A DNA stretch of 64,000 nucleotides from Mycobacterium lacus (GTDB taxonomy: Bacteria > Actinomycetota > Actinomycetes > Mycobacteriales > Mycobacteriaceae). Where the stretch lies: the NCBI RefSeq assembly GCF_010731535.1, contig NZ_AP022581.1:2799952-2863951 (forward strand), in the 5' to 3' direction. Each line of letters begins with the position of its first letter. Position 1 is the first letter of the stretch. Positions 18,500 through 29,665 of this stretch are shown here, piece by piece. The translations under genes and the position numbers were made by a program. The notes below the pieces were generated by a model that made no database searches, was not told the DNA's origin, and saw only the letters and a program-made list of their open reading frames with translations.

Positions 18500-18964
18500 T
18501 CAACTCGGAGTCGATACCTTGCGGTGCGCGCGAAGCGCCTCGATTTCGCGCTCGAAGTCGTCCGCCGACGAGAAGGACCGGTACACCGACGCGAAGCGCA
18601 GGTATGCGACCTCGTCGAGTTCGCGCAACGGCCCGAGGATCGCCAGGCCAACTTCGTGACTTGGGACCTCCGGCGACCCGGCGGCGCGCACCGTGTCCTC
18701 CACCTGCTGGGCCAGAAGGTTCAACGCGTCGTCGTCCACTTGACGGCCCTGACAGGCCCGACGAACGCCACTGATGACTTTGTCCCGGCTGAAGGGTTCT
18801 GTGACACCGCTGCGCTTGACCACAGCAAGGACCGCGGTTTCTACGGTGGTGAACCGTCGTCCACACTCAGGACACGACCGGCGGCGCCGAATGGCCTGGC
18901 CCTCGTCGGTTTCCCGCGAGTCGATCACCCGGGAGTCGGGATGCCGGCAGAACGGACAGTGCAT
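18500..18964 (-). CDS. nrdR: Transcriptional repressor NrdR
   Basis: A 154-residue protein, the usual NrdR length. The zinc ribbon has Cys3, Cys6, Cys31 and Cys34 (CPFC and CPEC), followed by an ATP-cone domain from about residue 48 ([20 protein letters not shown]). NrdR senses dATP/ATP and represses ribonucleotide reductase genes. The ATG 18964 begins MHCPFC; the longer open frame upstream is non-coding. The neighbour chiZ lies upstream on the same strand. Confidence 0.95.
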   Translation of the reverse strand: MHCPFCRHPDSRVIDSRETDEGQAIRRRRSCPECGRRFTTVETAVLAVVKRSGVTEPFSRDKVISGVRRACQGRQVDDDALNLLAQQVEDTVRAAGSPEVPSHEVGLAILGPLRELDEVAYLRFASVYRSFSSADDFEREIEALRAHRKVSTPS

Positions 18965-19127
18965 GGCCGCTCCTTCGCCGTGCTGATATCCAGGTACCGC
19001 AGACCACTCCGAGAGTACCTGTGCGCTCGCCCGCACGGCCAATGCGGCCGCCATCCATACGAGCTCTATGCCCCGATTACCGAGGAGCCTTGGCGTAGAG
19101 CCGTTTTCGCGCTCCATCGTGATTCTC

Positions 19128-19625
19128 TCAGCCGACCGGCACGATCAGGGTCTGGCCCGCGCTTAGCGTCGTCGAGTCCAAGGCGTTGAGTTCACGGATA
19201 CGGTCAGCGACCCGGCGCACCGGCGCGTCGGGCGCGACCCGCGCGGCCACGTCCCGCAGGGACTCGCCGTCTTCAACCCGCACCACCGCGAGCCTGTCGG
19301 GTACTCGAGCCGCCGCATCGGCGGGGTCGCCGTTGATCATGCCCCCGAAATGGCCTACCAAGCCGAGCCAGAGCGTGATCACCCCGGCGAGCAGGGCCAG
19401 CCCCACCGTCGTCGTCAGCGTGACGGGACGAGTGCGATGGGGCGCGGTCGAGAACGCGACACCCGTTCGGTGGTAGCGCAGCGGTGCCCCCGCTGGCCTC
19501 GACGGGCCGGGCCTCCGCGACGGCGCCAACGCAACCCGGCCGGGCCGAGGTTGCGCGACGAACGGCCCGTGGACCGGGCCACGCACACCACGCGTACGCG
19601 ACGGGCCTGCCTGGCTGAGCATCAT
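19128..19625 (-). CDS. chiZ: LysM-domain cell-division regulator ChiZ
   Basis: A 165-residue protein, equal to Rv2719c (ChiZ). The N-terminal 65 residues are basic and Pro/Arg-rich (disordered), one membrane segment lies at about 70-92, and the C-terminal LysM domain runs from about 112 ([19 protein letters not shown] to [10 protein letters not shown]). ChiZ is induced by DNA damage and interferes with FtsZ/FtsI ring assembly; reported hydrolase activity is debated. It is divergent from lexA and its promoter contains two LexA-box-like repeats, consistent with SOS control. Confidence 0.9.
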   Translation of the reverse strand: MMLSQAGPSRTRGVRGPVHGPFVAQPRPGRVALAPSRRPGPSRPAGAPLRYHRTGVAFSTAPHRTRPVTLTTTVGLALLAGVITLWLGLVGHFGGMINGDPADAAARVPDRLAVVRVEDGESLRDVAARVAPDAPVRRVADRIRELNALDSTTLSAGQTLIVPVG

Positions 19626-19649
19626 CTTGTTCCTCCGGTCGACGGGTTC

Positions 19650-19687
19650 TCGCTCGTATGTTCGACACTAGTCGCTCGTGTGTTCGA
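19650..19687 (-). promoter_or_regulatory. Two tandem SOS-box-like sites upstream of chiZ
   Basis: TCGCTCGTATGTTCGA at 19650-19665 and TCGCTCGTGTGTTCGA at 19672-19687 are near-identical 16-mers spaced 22 bp apart. Read on the chiZ strand each begins TCGAAC and ends GAGCGA, so one half-site of the mycobacterial LexA box TCGAAC-N4-GTTCGA is perfect and the other degenerate. GTTCGATATCGAAC, an inverted half-site pair, overlaps the second copy. Confidence 0.55.
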
Positions 19688-19788
19688 TATCGAACATTTG
19701 AGCGGAGCGTGTCGCGCGAACAAAACGCTAGAGCATCCCGCCGACAGGTTTCGTCGGCGCCGGTCAGCCGGCGCCCGCGACACACTTG

Positions 19789-19804
19789 TCGAACACATGT
19801 TTGA
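19789..19804 (+). promoter_or_regulatory. LexA box upstream of lexA
   Basis: TCGAACACATGTTTGA differs from the mycobacterial consensus TCGAAC-N4-GTTCGA at one base. It ends 32 bp before the lexA start, the position expected for autorepression. Confidence 0.88.
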
Positions 19805-19836
19805 TTATTTGCGCCGCTGCGGCTACATTCAGTGCC

Positions 19837-20556
19837 ATGAGCGACAACACCGACACCTCGACCCGGCGTAAGAGATCTGAAGCAGACGCCGCCGATGGCC
19901 GCTTGATGCCCGTGGATTCGACGCTGACGGAGCGACAGCGCACCATCCTGAACGTCATCCGCGCTTCGGTCACCGGCCGCGGATACCCGCCGAGCATCCG
20001 GGAAATCTGCGACGCCGTGGGTCTAACGTCGACGTCCTCGGTTGCTCACCAGCTCCGCACCCTGGAGCGCAAGGGCTACCTGCGCCGTGACCCCAACCGC
20101 CCACGGGCGGTCGACGTGCGCGGTGCCGACGACGCGACACCGCCGCCCAGCACCGAAGTCGCGGGCTCGGATGCCTTGCCGGAGCCCACCTTTGTCCCGG
20201 TCCTCGGACGCATCGCGGCAGGCGGTCCGATCCTTGCCGAGGAGGCCGTCGAAGACGTCTTCCCGTTGCCCCGCGAGTTGGTCGGCGAGGGCACCCTGTT
20301 CCTGCTCAAGGTGGTCGGTGACTCGATGATCGAAGCCGCCATCTGTGACGGCGACTGGGTGGTGGTGCGGCAACAGAACGTCGCCGACAACGGCGACATT
20401 GTCGCGGCCATGATCGACGGCGAGGCCACCGTGAAAACCTTCAAGCGAGCGCGCGGTCAGGTCTGGCTGATGCCGCACAACCCGGCGTTCGATCCCATAC
20501 CCGGCAACGACGCGACGGTGCTGGGCAAGGTCGTCACGGTGATTCGCAAAATATAG
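19837..20556 (+). CDS. lexA: SOS repressor LexA
   Basis: A 239-residue LexA. The N-terminal winged helix-turn-helix is at about 29-95 ([20 protein letters not shown]), the self-cleavage bond is Ala128-Gly129 in GRIAAGGP, and the catalytic dyad is Ser163 (GDSM) and Lys200 (ATVKTF). RecA filaments stimulate autocleavage and derepress SOS genes. ATG 19837 was chosen because in-frame upstream codons to 19786 overlap the LexA box. The chiZ gene is divergent. Confidence 0.96.
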   Translation: MSDNTDTSTRRKRSEADAADGRLMPVDSTLTERQRTILNVIRASVTGRGYPPSIREICDAVGLTSTSSVAHQLRTLERKGYLRRDPNRPRAVDVRGADDATPPPSTEVAGSDALPEPTFVPVLGRIAAGGPILAEEAVEDVFPLPRELVGEGTLFLLKVVGDSMIEAAICDGDWVVVRQQNVADNGDIVAAMIDGEATVKTFKRARGQVWLMPHNPAFDPIPGNDATVLGKVVTVIRKI

Positions 20557-20566
20557 GGCCGGGCGT

Positions 20567-22744
20567 TCAGTCGGCCTTGATGAAGCCGTTGGCCTGTGCG
20601 ACTTCTTCGCTGGCGAACCAGATTTCGGCGAGCGTGTCGTGATACAGGGCGCTGCTGGGGCTGTAATACAAACCGAAGCGCGCGCTCGCCTTGATGGGGT
20701 AACCCTCGGGCGCCTGGTACGGGTCGTCCAGCGGCAGATGGATCGTGGGACGCGCGGCCGGAGCGGGCGCGACCCCGGCCGGTGGCGCGCTCGGCATTTC
20801 CGCGGCCGCCGCGGCGACCGCCTCAAAAGCATCTGCCCCGGGCTCCGCGGCGGCGTGGCGCCCGGTTCTCACCTCGGGTTCGGGGACAGCGGTCTCCGGG
20901 AATCCCATCTCCGAAGCCCGGGCCTTGGCACCCGCGATGTCCGGACCAACGTCGTCCGGAAACACCTCGTCTGCGGCCACGACTTCCGGAACGACAGGCT
21001 CGGGAATGACGGTCTCGGCTACCGCTGCGTCCGGAAAGCCGGCACTGCGCAGGTCGGCATCCGTCACGACGGGGGTGGGCGTGGTGTCCACCGCGTCGGC
21101 ATCCTGCTCTTCGAACGCGAAGCCCTCGTCGGATCGGGGCGCGACGTCGCCGCCGTACGCTCGGCCGGTCGGGACATGCTCCGTCTGGCCGGCACCAGCC
21201 GCGGCGCCTCGTGGCCAGCTGACCCGCGACACGGAGCCGGCATGCAGCCCATAGTCGTCCGGCGGATGCTGGTCGCCCGGGTAGTAGTGCTCGAGGCCGA
21301 GATCGGCGTCCTCATGCGGCCAGTGCCCGTCAGCCGCGGCGCTCTCGTAGGCCGCGTCCTCCTCGTAGTCATGCTCGTAGGCGGTGGTGTCAGGGGCGGT
21401 ACGGCGCCGACGCCACCCGATCGCCACCAATGCGAACATGACGATCAGTAGCAGCACCGGGATGACACCCATCAAGTACCACCAGTGCCAGGTGAACGCC
21501 TTGGCGTGCGGCGGCGACGCGGAAGTGCTGGGCTGGTTTTGCCCTGACACTTGTAGACCGGACAGCAACGGTGCCAGGTTCGCCGGGTCGGTGGTGAACG
21601 TGTTCGTCGCGCGGTTCCAGGAGATCTTTCCGCCGGTGAATTTTTGCGACACGACGTCGCCATCCACGGTCTGGTCGCCGACCGGCGCGCCGAGTTTGCC
21701 GGTGGGGCCCTTGAGCTTGTCCCACGCGGCCTTCATGGCTCCGCGCACGACGACCGCGCCGTGGTCAGACGTCCAGAAGATCACCGGCTTGTCCGCCGCA
21801 GAGAACGTCACGATCCGGCTCTGCCCGACGCCGCCGTCCGACTCGTTGGCGACGGGGAAACCCAGGTCGCTGCTCACCGGCCCACCCAGCGACTCGTACT
21901 TCGCCAGGATGTCGCTCTCGACGGCATTCGCACCGGTGGCCGGGCTGAAAAAGATCTTGCCGCCGACGAAGTCCTGGGCAATTCCGTCGCCGCCGATGGG
22001 GTACTGACCGCCCTTCTTGGCGCCCAGCGGACCGGTGGCGCCGCCTGCCGCGCGCCAGGCCATGTTGATGGCCGCAGGGGGGTCCATCACGAACTGCAGC
22101 CCTTGTAGTTGCTCGCCCAGCACTGCAGGGATCGTGGTGAACTCCTTGGTTTTCCGGTTCCAGGAGAGCTCACCGCCGCTGAACTTCTGGGAAGTTACGT
22201 CGCCGTCGTAGGTTTCGTCCCCGACCGGTGCACCCAGAACGCCGCCCGAGCTGCCAAGCTTGTCCCACGCCGCGTTGAGCGCGCCGCGCACAACGAATGC
22301 GCCGTGGTCGGGAGTCCAGAAAATCACCGGGGTGTCGCTGGCCGAAAACGTGCTCACGCGACTGTCGGGTCCCGCAAGGCCGGGCACTTCGTTGATGGTC
22401 GGGAATCCCAGATCGCTGCCGACCGGACCGCCTAGCTGTTCGTATTTGGCCAGGACCGGCCCGTACATGAACCTGGCACCGCTAGCCGTCGTGTAGAAAA
22501 ACTTGCCACCCGCAAAGTCGCAGGCGAACCCGTCGCCAACGGGGTAGACATCACCGGTGCGGGCGCCGAGCGGTGAACTGTCGCCACCGGCCTTCTCCCA
22601 CGCGGCCATGATGGCATCCTCGGCGTCGCCTATCGGCGAAGCCACTGCGACAGGTGTCAGCACGGCGGCCAACGCCATGCCCGCCAAGCCGACCAGCGCC
22701 CGTGCGACCAGCCTGCCCAATTGACCTCTCTGCCTGTTCACCAA
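20567..22744 (-). CDS. LGFP-repeat envelope protein with C-terminal Sunset-like domain
   Basis: A 725-residue protein (Rv2721c position). Residues 1-36 look like a signal peptide or signal anchor (LVGLAGMALAAVLTPVAVAS). Six or more LGFP repeats follow to about residue 400, in two blocks with phrases such as GGPVGSDLGFP and LGAPVGDETYDGDV. A membrane helix lies at about 423-445 (WYLMGVIPVLLLIVMFALVA) followed by Arg residues. Then comes a 230-residue acidic, Val/Pro-rich linker and a C-terminal domain ending FGLYYSPSSALYHDTLAEIW. LGFP repeats also occur in corynebacterial envelope proteins and are thought to bind the cell wall. The linker and terminal domain would be cytoplasmic. Its stop lies 10 bp from that of lexA. 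Confidence 0.88.
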   Translation of the reverse strand: MVNRQRGQLGRLVARALVGLAGMALAAVLTPVAVASPIGDAEDAIMAAWEKAGGDSSPLGARTGDVYPVGDGFACDFAGGKFFYTTASGARFMYGPVLAKYEQLGGPVGSDLGFPTINEVPGLAGPDSRVSTFSASDTPVIFWTPDHGAFVVRGALNAAWDKLGSSGGVLGAPVGDETYDGDVTSQKFSGGELSWNRKTKEFTTIPAVLGEQLQGLQFVMDPPAAINMAWRAAGGATGPLGAKKGGQYPIGGDGIAQDFVGGKIFFSPATGANAVESDILAKYESLGGPVSSDLGFPVANESDGGVGQSRIVTFSAADKPVIFWTSDHGAVVVRGAMKAAWDKLKGPTGKLGAPVGDQTVDGDVVSQKFTGGKISWNRATNTFTTDPANLAPLLSGLQVSGQNQPSTSASPPHAKAFTWHWWYLMGVIPVLLLIVMFALVAIGWRRRRTAPDTTAYEHDYEEDAAYESAAADGHWPHEDADLGLEHYYPGDQHPPDDYGLHAGSVSRVSWPRGAAAGAGQTEHVPTGRAYGGDVAPRSDEGFAFEEQDADAVDTTPTPVVTDADLRSAGFPDAAVAETVIPEPVVPEVVAADEVFPDDVGPDIAGAKARASEMGFPETAVPEPEVRTGRHAAAEPGADAFEAVAAAAAEMPSAPPAGVAPAPAARPTIHLPLDDPYQAPEGYPIKASARFGLYYSPSSALYHDTLAEIWFASEEVAQANGFIKAD

Positions 22745-23061
22745 GCCTCCCAGCCGACGGAGACGCCCCTATCTGCGGTCATGCCCGTGCGCTGCCCACC
22801 CCACGGGCCGGTGGCACCCCCACCGTGGGCCGCCCGGGGCTCGCATAACTTTGCTCCAGCGAATGACAATTGCGAAGTCAATTCGAAAATCTTACGAAAA
22901 CGGATACCCAGCCGATGTCGAAATGATGCCGGAACGCGCCGGTGCTGCGAATAACCGGGCTGCGCCCGCCGCATGGTTTCCGCTACCGTCCCGGAAAGTG
23001 GGGGTATCACCCGCTTGCGCTGGACAGGCCGACCGATGCGGCGAGAGGAAACACAGCTGAC
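22745..23061. other. 317-bp intergenic region between divergent LGFP gene and terC
   Basis: I find no convincing gene here. Short open frames, such as 22851-23060 on the plus strand, are not protein-like. The region holds the divergent promoters. An AT-richer patch at about 22858-22905 stands out from the surrounding GC-rich DNA and may hold the terC promoter. Confidence 0.5.
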
Positions 23062-24270
23062 ATGGGTGTTTCCGGACTTGCCTGGGCCCTCACCATCGCC
23101 GTGATCGTCGGCCTGATGGTGTTCGACTACGTCTTCCAAGTGCGCGCGACACATGTCCCGACGTTACGTCAGGCCGTCGTCTGGTCGGCAACCTATGTCG
23201 GGATCGCGATCCTATTCGGCATCGCGGTGGTGGTCTTCGGCAGCCCGGCCATGGGTATTGAGTGTTTCGCCGGCTACCTGAGCAACGAAGCCTTGTCCGT
23301 CGACAACTTGTTCGTTTTCTTGGTCATCATCAGCGGTTTTGGGGTGCCCAGGGTGGCCCAGCAGAAGGTGCTGTTGTTCGGTATCGCGTTCGCGCTCGTC
23401 GCGCGCACCGTACTCATCCTGGTCGGTGCCGTGCTCATCGAGAACTTCGATTGGGCGTTCTACGTGTTCGGTCTGAGCCTGTTGTTGCTGGCGGGCAACC
23501 TCGCCAAACCCGCAGAGCCAGAAGGCCGCAACCCCGATCCGGTTGACAGGCGGTTTGTCGTCCGGCTGGCCAACCGGTTCTTGCGCACCTCGCGGGACTA
23601 CGACGCCGACCGATTGTTCACGGTGGAGAACGGAAAACGGGTGATGACACCGGTGTTTCTGGCCATGATCGCCGTGGGCGGCAGTGACGTCCTGTTCGCG
23701 TTCGATTCGGTCCCGGCGCTGTTCGGCCTGACCGCGAACGTCTACCTGGTGTTTGCGGCCACCGCGTTCTCATTGCTGGGCCTCCGCCAGTTGTACTTCT
23801 TGATCGACAATCTGCTGGATCGGCTGGTCTATCTGTCCTACGGGCTGGCGGCCATTCTTGGCTTCATAGGCATCAAGCTGATCCTAGACGCGTTGCGCAA
23901 CAACAATATTCCGTTCATCAACCACGGTCGGACGGTCACCGCCGTGAAAGTGAGCACAGCGACGTCGCTGGCGGTGATCGTCGTCATCCTGCTGATTACG
24001 ACCGCGGTATCGGTGCTCTCGGCGCGTGGACGCGCGCAGAATTCCATAGCCCGGGCCCGCCGGCATGCCACCGAATACCTCGACCCGCACTATGAGGCGA
24101 ATCCCATCGAACGCGAGAAGATCTTCACCACACTTCTCGCCGAGGAACGCCAAATCCGCGCGCTCCCAACCAAATACCGCACGAATATCCGAAACGAAGC
24201 CGAGCTGATGGAGTTGCTGCGAAGGGCGCACCAGGAGCACGACGGACAGAACCAGGGCTCGACGCCCTGA
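23062..24270 (+). CDS. TerC-family integral membrane protein
   Basis: A 402-residue TerC/Alx-type protein with about nine membrane segments. Typical motifs are YLSNEALSVDNLFVFLVI near residues 71-88 and MIAVGGSDVLFAFDSVPALF near 200-219, with acidic residues inside the membrane that are thought to bind metal. TerC proteins export Mn2+ to metallate secreted enzymes or confer tellurite resistance. A hydrophilic C-terminal tail of about 70 residues follows the last helix. GAGAGGAA precedes the ATG. It is the Rv2723 position; I see no obvious manganese riboswitch in the leader. Confidence 0.9.
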   Translation: MGVSGLAWALTIAVIVGLMVFDYVFQVRATHVPTLRQAVVWSATYVGIAILFGIAVVVFGSPAMGIECFAGYLSNEALSVDNLFVFLVIISGFGVPRVAQQKVLLFGIAFALVARTVLILVGAVLIENFDWAFYVFGLSLLLLAGNLAKPAEPEGRNPDPVDRRFVVRLANRFLRTSRDYDADRLFTVENGKRVMTPVFLAMIAVGGSDVLFAFDSVPALFGLTANVYLVFAATAFSLLGLRQLYFLIDNLLDRLVYLSYGLAAILGFIGIKLILDALRNNNIPFINHGRTVTAVKVSTATSLAVIVVILLITTAVSVLSARGRAQNSIARARRHATEYLDPHYEANPIEREKIFTTLLAEERQIRALPTKYRTNIRNEAELMELLRRAHQEHDGQNQGSTP

Positions 24271-24277
24271 GCCGAGC

Positions 24278-25438
24278 TCAGACGCCCAGGCTGCGGCCGA
24301 TGATCTCCTTCATGATCTCGGTGGTACCGCCGTAGATCGTCTGTACCCGTGCATCGAGATAGGAACGGGCAACTGAGTATTCACGCATGTATCCGTAACC
24401 GCCGTGCAACTGCAGGCAGCGGTCGATCAGGTGTACCTGCTTCTCGGTGGAATACCACTTGGCCATAGCGGCCTGTTCGGCCGTCAGCTTGCCCTCGAGG
24501 TGCAGCTTGACGAACTCGTCGACCATGATGCGCACCAGGGTGGCCTCGGTGGCCAGCTCGGCCAACACGAACCTGCTGTTTTGGAAGCTGCCGATCGGCT
24601 TTCCAAAAGCCATGCGCTCCTTGGTGTACTGCAGCGTCCGCTCCAGCACATCTTCCATCGCGGCGGCCGCCATGACGGCGATCGAGATCCGTTCCTGCGG
24701 CAGGTTCTGCATCAGGTAGATAAACCCCATACCCTCCTGCCCGAGGAGGTTCTCGGCCGGAACGCGCACGTCGGTGAAGGACAGCTCGGCGGTGTCTTGC
24801 GCGTCCAGCCCGATCTTGTCCAGATGGCGGCCGCGTTCGAAACCCTCCATGCCGCGTTCGACAACCAGCAAACTGAACCCTTGCGCACCTTTTTCGGGGT
24901 CCGTCTGCGCCACCACGATCACCAGGTCGGAGTTGATCCCGTTGGTGATGAATGTCTTTGACCCGTTTAATACGTAGTGATCGCCCTGTTTGACCGCGCG
25001 GGTCTTGATGCCCTGCAAGTCGCTACCGGTTCCCGGCTCGGTCATCGCGATCGCAGTGATCAGCTCGCCGGTGCAGAACTTGGGTAGCCAGCGCTGCTTC
25101 TGCTCTTCGGTCGCCAGCGCCAGCAGGTACGGCGCCACGATGTCGTTGTGCAAGCCGAACCCGATGCCGCTGTAGCGCCCGGCGGTGGTTTCCTCGGTGA
25201 TGACGGTGTTGTAACGGAAATCGGGGTTACCGCCGCCGCCGTATTCCTCGGGCACCGCCATTCCCAGGAAACCCTGTTTGCCGGCCTCGAGCCACACCCC
25301 GCGGTCGACGATCTTGGCCTTCTCCCACTCGTCGTGATGCGGCGCGACGTGGCGGTCGAGGAAACCCCGGTAGGACTCGCGGAACAGTTCGTGTTCGGGT
25401 TCGAAAAGAGTGCGCTGGTACTTGATGGCACTGCCCAT
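24278..25438 (-). CDS. fadE20: Acyl-CoA dehydrogenase FadE20
   Basis: A 386-residue flavoenzyme, the same length as Rv2724c. Visible are the acyl-CoA dehydrogenase signatures AIAMTEPGTGSDLQGIKT near residues 131-148, LHGGYGYMREYSVARSYLDA near 343-362 and TIYGGTTEIMKEIIGRSLG at the end. It catalyses the FAD-dependent first step of beta-oxidation or amino-acid catabolism. The catalytic glutamate in this family lies near YGGTxEI, which is present. It converges on terC with 7 bp between stops. The chain-length preference cannot be read. Confidence 0.92.
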   Translation of the reverse strand: MGSAIKYQRTLFEPEHELFRESYRGFLDRHVAPHHDEWEKAKIVDRGVWLEAGKQGFLGMAVPEEYGGGGNPDFRYNTVITEETTAGRYSGIGFGLHNDIVAPYLLALATEEQKQRWLPKFCTGELITAIAMTEPGTGSDLQGIKTRAVKQGDHYVLNGSKTFITNGINSDLVIVVAQTDPEKGAQGFSLLVVERGMEGFERGRHLDKIGLDAQDTAELSFTDVRVPAENLLGQEGMGFIYLMQNLPQERISIAVMAAAAMEDVLERTLQYTKERMAFGKPIGSFQNSRFVLAELATEATLVRIMVDEFVKLHLEGKLTAEQAAMAKWYSTEKQVHLIDRCLQLHGGYGYMREYSVARSYLDARVQTIYGGTTEIMKEIIGRSLGV

Positions 25439-25546
25439 GCGTGCGGCCTCCGGTTATCGGATGAAAGCGGAACTCTGCCGCCCAACATACCTACCAGACG
25501 GTTGGTCGGCAGCCGGTGGCGTTCGTGGATGACGGCGGGCGGCGCG

Positions 25547-26974
<1,428 letters not shown>

Positions 26975-27020
26975 CGGCAATTAGCAATAGTGCACGCTCA
27001 ATCCGTATCGTGCATCGGAA

Positions 27021-27887
27021 TTAACGCCGTTGCGCGCGCCACCATTCCTCGCTTACCTCCCCGCGGGCGACCAGCACCGACGGTCCGCGCAGGAAGCTGG
27101 TGGAGTCGGTGACGGTGACCAGCACGTCACCGCCGGGCACGCGGACGGTGAGCGCGCCGGTGTCGGCATCGGCCAGCGCGGCGACTGCCGCCGCGACCGT
27201 TCCGGTGCCGCACGATCGGGTTTCGCCCACCCCGCGTTCGTGGACCCGCATGCGGACCACCCCGCCCACCGGGGCGGTGATCACTTCGACGTTGACGCCA
27301 TCGGGGAACTGCGCGCGGTCGAAGCTCACCGGCGCGGCGACATCCAGGGCCGCCAGCTCGTCGCCGCTCAACCCCGGATCAACGCACGCCAGATGCGGAT
27401 TGCCCACGTCCACCGCCACGCCGCGGAAGCGCCGACCGCCCACAACGGCCTCCCCCACGCCCACCCGGTTGGCCTTGCCCATGTCGACGGTGACGTCGGC
27501 ATCGGTGGGGTCGGCTCGGTGCAGGGTGACCAGTCGAGGGCCGGCCAACGACCCGACGACGAACTCGTCGCGGGTCTCCAAGCCGGTGGCGCGCAGGTAG
27601 TGCGCGAACACCCGCACGCCGTTGCCGCACATCTGCGCGGTCGAGCCGTCGGCGTTGCGGTAGTCCATGTACCAGTCGTCCGCGCCGACACCGTCGGGCA
27701 GGCGATCGAGCACACCGGCCGTCGCGGCGGCACCCGCGGTGGTGACCCGCAACACCCCGTCGGCACCCAGCCCCCGGCGCCGGTCGCACAGCGCGGCCAC
27801 CTGGGAAGTCGACAGCGTCACCCGGGCATCTATGTCGGGCAGCAGCACGAAGTCGTTCTCGGTGCCGTGGCCCTTGGCGAAGATCAC
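27021..27887 (-). CDS. dapF: Diaminopimelate epimerase
   Basis: A 288-residue enzyme converting LL- to meso-diaminopimelate for lysine and peptidoglycan. The catalytic pair is visible: Cys87 in [13 protein letters not shown] and the second cysteine in [13 protein letters not shown] near residue 224. GTG 27887 (M-I-F-A-K-G-H-G-T) was chosen by comparison with other mycobacterial DapF. It lies 5 bp after the miaA stop, so miaA and dapF are co-transcribed. The dapA gene for the same pathway is at 50.8 kb. Confidence 0.95.
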   Translation of the reverse strand: MIFAKGHGTENDFVLLPDIDARVTLSTSQVAALCDRRRGLGADGVLRVTTAGAAATAGVLDRLPDGVGADDWYMDYRNADGSTAQMCGNGVRVFAHYLRATGLETRDEFVVGSLAGPRLVTLHRADPTDADVTVDMGKANRVGVGEAVVGGRRFRGVAVDVGNPHLACVDPGLSGDELAALDVAAPVSFDRAQFPDGVNVEVITAPVGGVVRMRVHERGVGETRSCGTGTVAAAVAALADADTGALTVRVPGGDVLVTVTDSTSFLRGPSVLVARGEVSEEWWRAQRR

Positions 27888-27892
27888 GCTGA

Positions 27893-28831
27893 TCAGGTTA
27901 CTTGCCGCCATGCCCGCAATGCGTCCTCGACGAGGCGGTCCCCCGCGCCCGCGTCGAGCCAGTGCACCCGGTGGTCGCGGCGGAACCAGGACCGCTGCCG
28001 GCGCACATAGCGACGGGTGCCCGCGTAAGTCTGCTCCCGCGCGTCACGCAGGCGGTCGGCTGCCGAACCGGCTCCGCCGGCGTCGAGCGCCGCGATCACC
28101 TGGGCGTAACCCAACGCTCGCGAAGCGGTGACCCCGTCGCGCAGCCCGTGCTCCAACAGCGCGCGCACCTCCTCGACCAGGCCGTGCTCGAACATCGCAT
28201 CGGTACGCCGGGCCAACCTTTCGTCGAGAATCGTTGTCTCACAATCCAACCCGACGATAACCGTGTCCCAGCGCGGGGCGCCGATGCGCGGCGCGGAGGC
28301 GGCGAACGGCCGCCCGGTGAGCTCGACCACCTCGAGTGCGCGCACCGTGCGGCGGCCATCGGTCGGCCGGATCGCCGCGGCGGCGGCCGGGTCGCGGCGG
28401 GCCAGCTCGGCATGCAGCCTGCCGACCCCGACCTCGGCAAGCCGCTGCTCCCAGCGCGCGCGCACCGCGGGGTCGGTCGCCGGAAACGCCCAGTCGTCGA
28501 GCAGCGATTGGACGTACAACATCGAGCCCCCCACCACGACCGGTACCGCTCCCCGGGCCGCGATCGCCTCGATGTCCGCGGCGGCGGCCCGCTGGTAGCG
28601 GGCGACCGTCGCGGTTTCGGTGACGTCCAGGACGTCGAGCTGGTGGTGTGGGATGCCGCGGCGCTGCTCGACGGGCAACTTCGCGGTCCCGACGTCCATG
28701 CCGCGATAGAGCTGCATGGCGTCGGCGTTGACAATCTCCGCGCCGACTTCGCCGCTGATCCGCTCGACGACGTCCAGCGCGAGTTGGGACTTGCCGGTGC
28801 CCGTGGGGCCGATGATCGCCAGTGGTCGCAC
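27893..28831 (-). CDS. miaA: tRNA dimethylallyltransferase MiaA
   Basis: A 312-residue enzyme that adds a dimethylallyl group to N6 of A37 in tRNAs reading UNN codons. The P-loop GPTGTGKSQ is at about residues 7-15, [17 protein letters not shown] near 38-54, and the basic [14 protein letters not shown] near 280-293. The GTG at 28831 gives the MRPLAIIG start seen in M. tuberculosis. A GTG at 28843 overlaps the upstream stop in a GTGA arrangement and is an alternative. miaB, which thiomethylates the same tRNA base, lies at 33.5 kb. Confidence 0.93.
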   Translation of the reverse strand: MRPLAIIGPTGTGKSQLALDVVERISGEVGAEIVNADAMQLYRGMDVGTAKLPVEQRRGIPHHQLDVLDVTETATVARYQRAAAADIEAIAARGAVPVVVGGSMLYVQSLLDDWAFPATDPAVRARWEQRLAEVGVGRLHAELARRDPAAAAAIRPTDGRRTVRALEVVELTGRPFAASAPRIGAPRWDTVIVGLDCETTILDERLARRTDAMFEHGLVEEVRALLEHGLRDGVTASRALGYAQVIAALDAGGAGSAADRLRDAREQTYAGTRRYVRRQRSWFRRDHRVHWLDAGAGDRLVEDALRAWRQVT

Positions 28832-28839
28832 GGCTACCC

Positions 28840-29535
28840 TCACAGCTGCCAAACGCCGGCGAAGTACCCCACACCGAAGGGCGCTCCCCGGTACAGCTCC
28901 TTAGCCGATCGCGGCCCGGGCCAGGTCAGGCCGGCCAGCACCTGAAACGCCACCCGCCCGAGGATCCGCCCGGGCAGCCGGGTCAAGGCGGCGATGTCGC
29001 CGGTTGCCAGCGCGTCATCAAGGGCCAGTTGCGCGTCGACGCCGGCCGAGTCATAGCCCCCCGGCGCGGCCGGTGTCAGCGTGTTCGCGCCGTCGGCGAC
29101 TACCAGCACACCGACCGGATCGGGTGCCCGATCGATCTCGGCGCGCAGTCGCCTGCCGCGGGCCAGCGCGACGTCGCGATCGTGGTCGGCCGCGTAGACG
29201 TGGACCCGTGCGCTGGCCTCGGGCCCGGCCCGGCCACGCACCCAGCCGGCGACCAGGGCGCACAGCGGCAATTCGACCGGCGGATCGGCCCGGTCACCGT
29301 CCTGCGGTGAAAGGCGAACGCGCACATCGGCGCCGAAGCCCGCGAAGGTGCCAACCCCGCCGGGGCCCAGCACCTCGTCGGCACGGCCTGTTCCCACGAC
29401 AACCCAGCGCGACGGCAACACGGCGGCCGCCGCGATGACGGCCGCGCCAAGGTCGGCCAACTCCGCGGCGGCCGCCCCGGCGAGGTCGGGAACAAGCACC
29501 GGCGCGGACGGAACGATCGCGATGGCGCTCAACAC
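28840..29535 (-). CDS. Class III extradiol dioxygenase subunit B-like protein
   Basis: A 231-residue Ala-rich protein, the same length as Rv2728c. The N-terminus [15 protein letters not shown] and the late phrase [20 protein letters not shown] resemble LigB-type extradiol dioxygenase folds, but only a few of the expected metal-binding histidines are obvious. Catalysis is therefore uncertain. It precedes miaA and dapF on the minus strand with overlap, so it belongs to the same operon. Confidence 0.82.
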   Translation of the reverse strand: MLSAIAIVPSAPVLVPDLAGAAAAELADLGAAVIAAAAVLPSRWVVVGTGRADEVLGPGGVGTFAGFGADVRVRLSPQDGDRADPPVELPLCALVAGWVRGRAGPEASARVHVYAADHDRDVALARGRRLRAEIDRAPDPVGVLVVADGANTLTPAAPGGYDSAGVDAQLALDDALATGDIAALTRLPGRILGRVAFQVLAGLTWPGPRSAKELYRGAPFGVGYFAGVWQL

Positions 29536-29665
29536 GCCACCAAACTAACGTCTCGACGACGCGAGGATTGAACGCAGCGGGGCCGACTCCTTCTCGAGGC
29601 CTGACCTGTGCCAGCTATGCCCGGAACTCGGATGCCGGCGGCGGAGCCGACCAGCCCGCGTACGG

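Noticed and set aside
22851..23060. 69-residue ORF upstream of terC
   Set aside because: Ends inside the terC ribosome-binding region and has no recognisable features; more likely terC leader.
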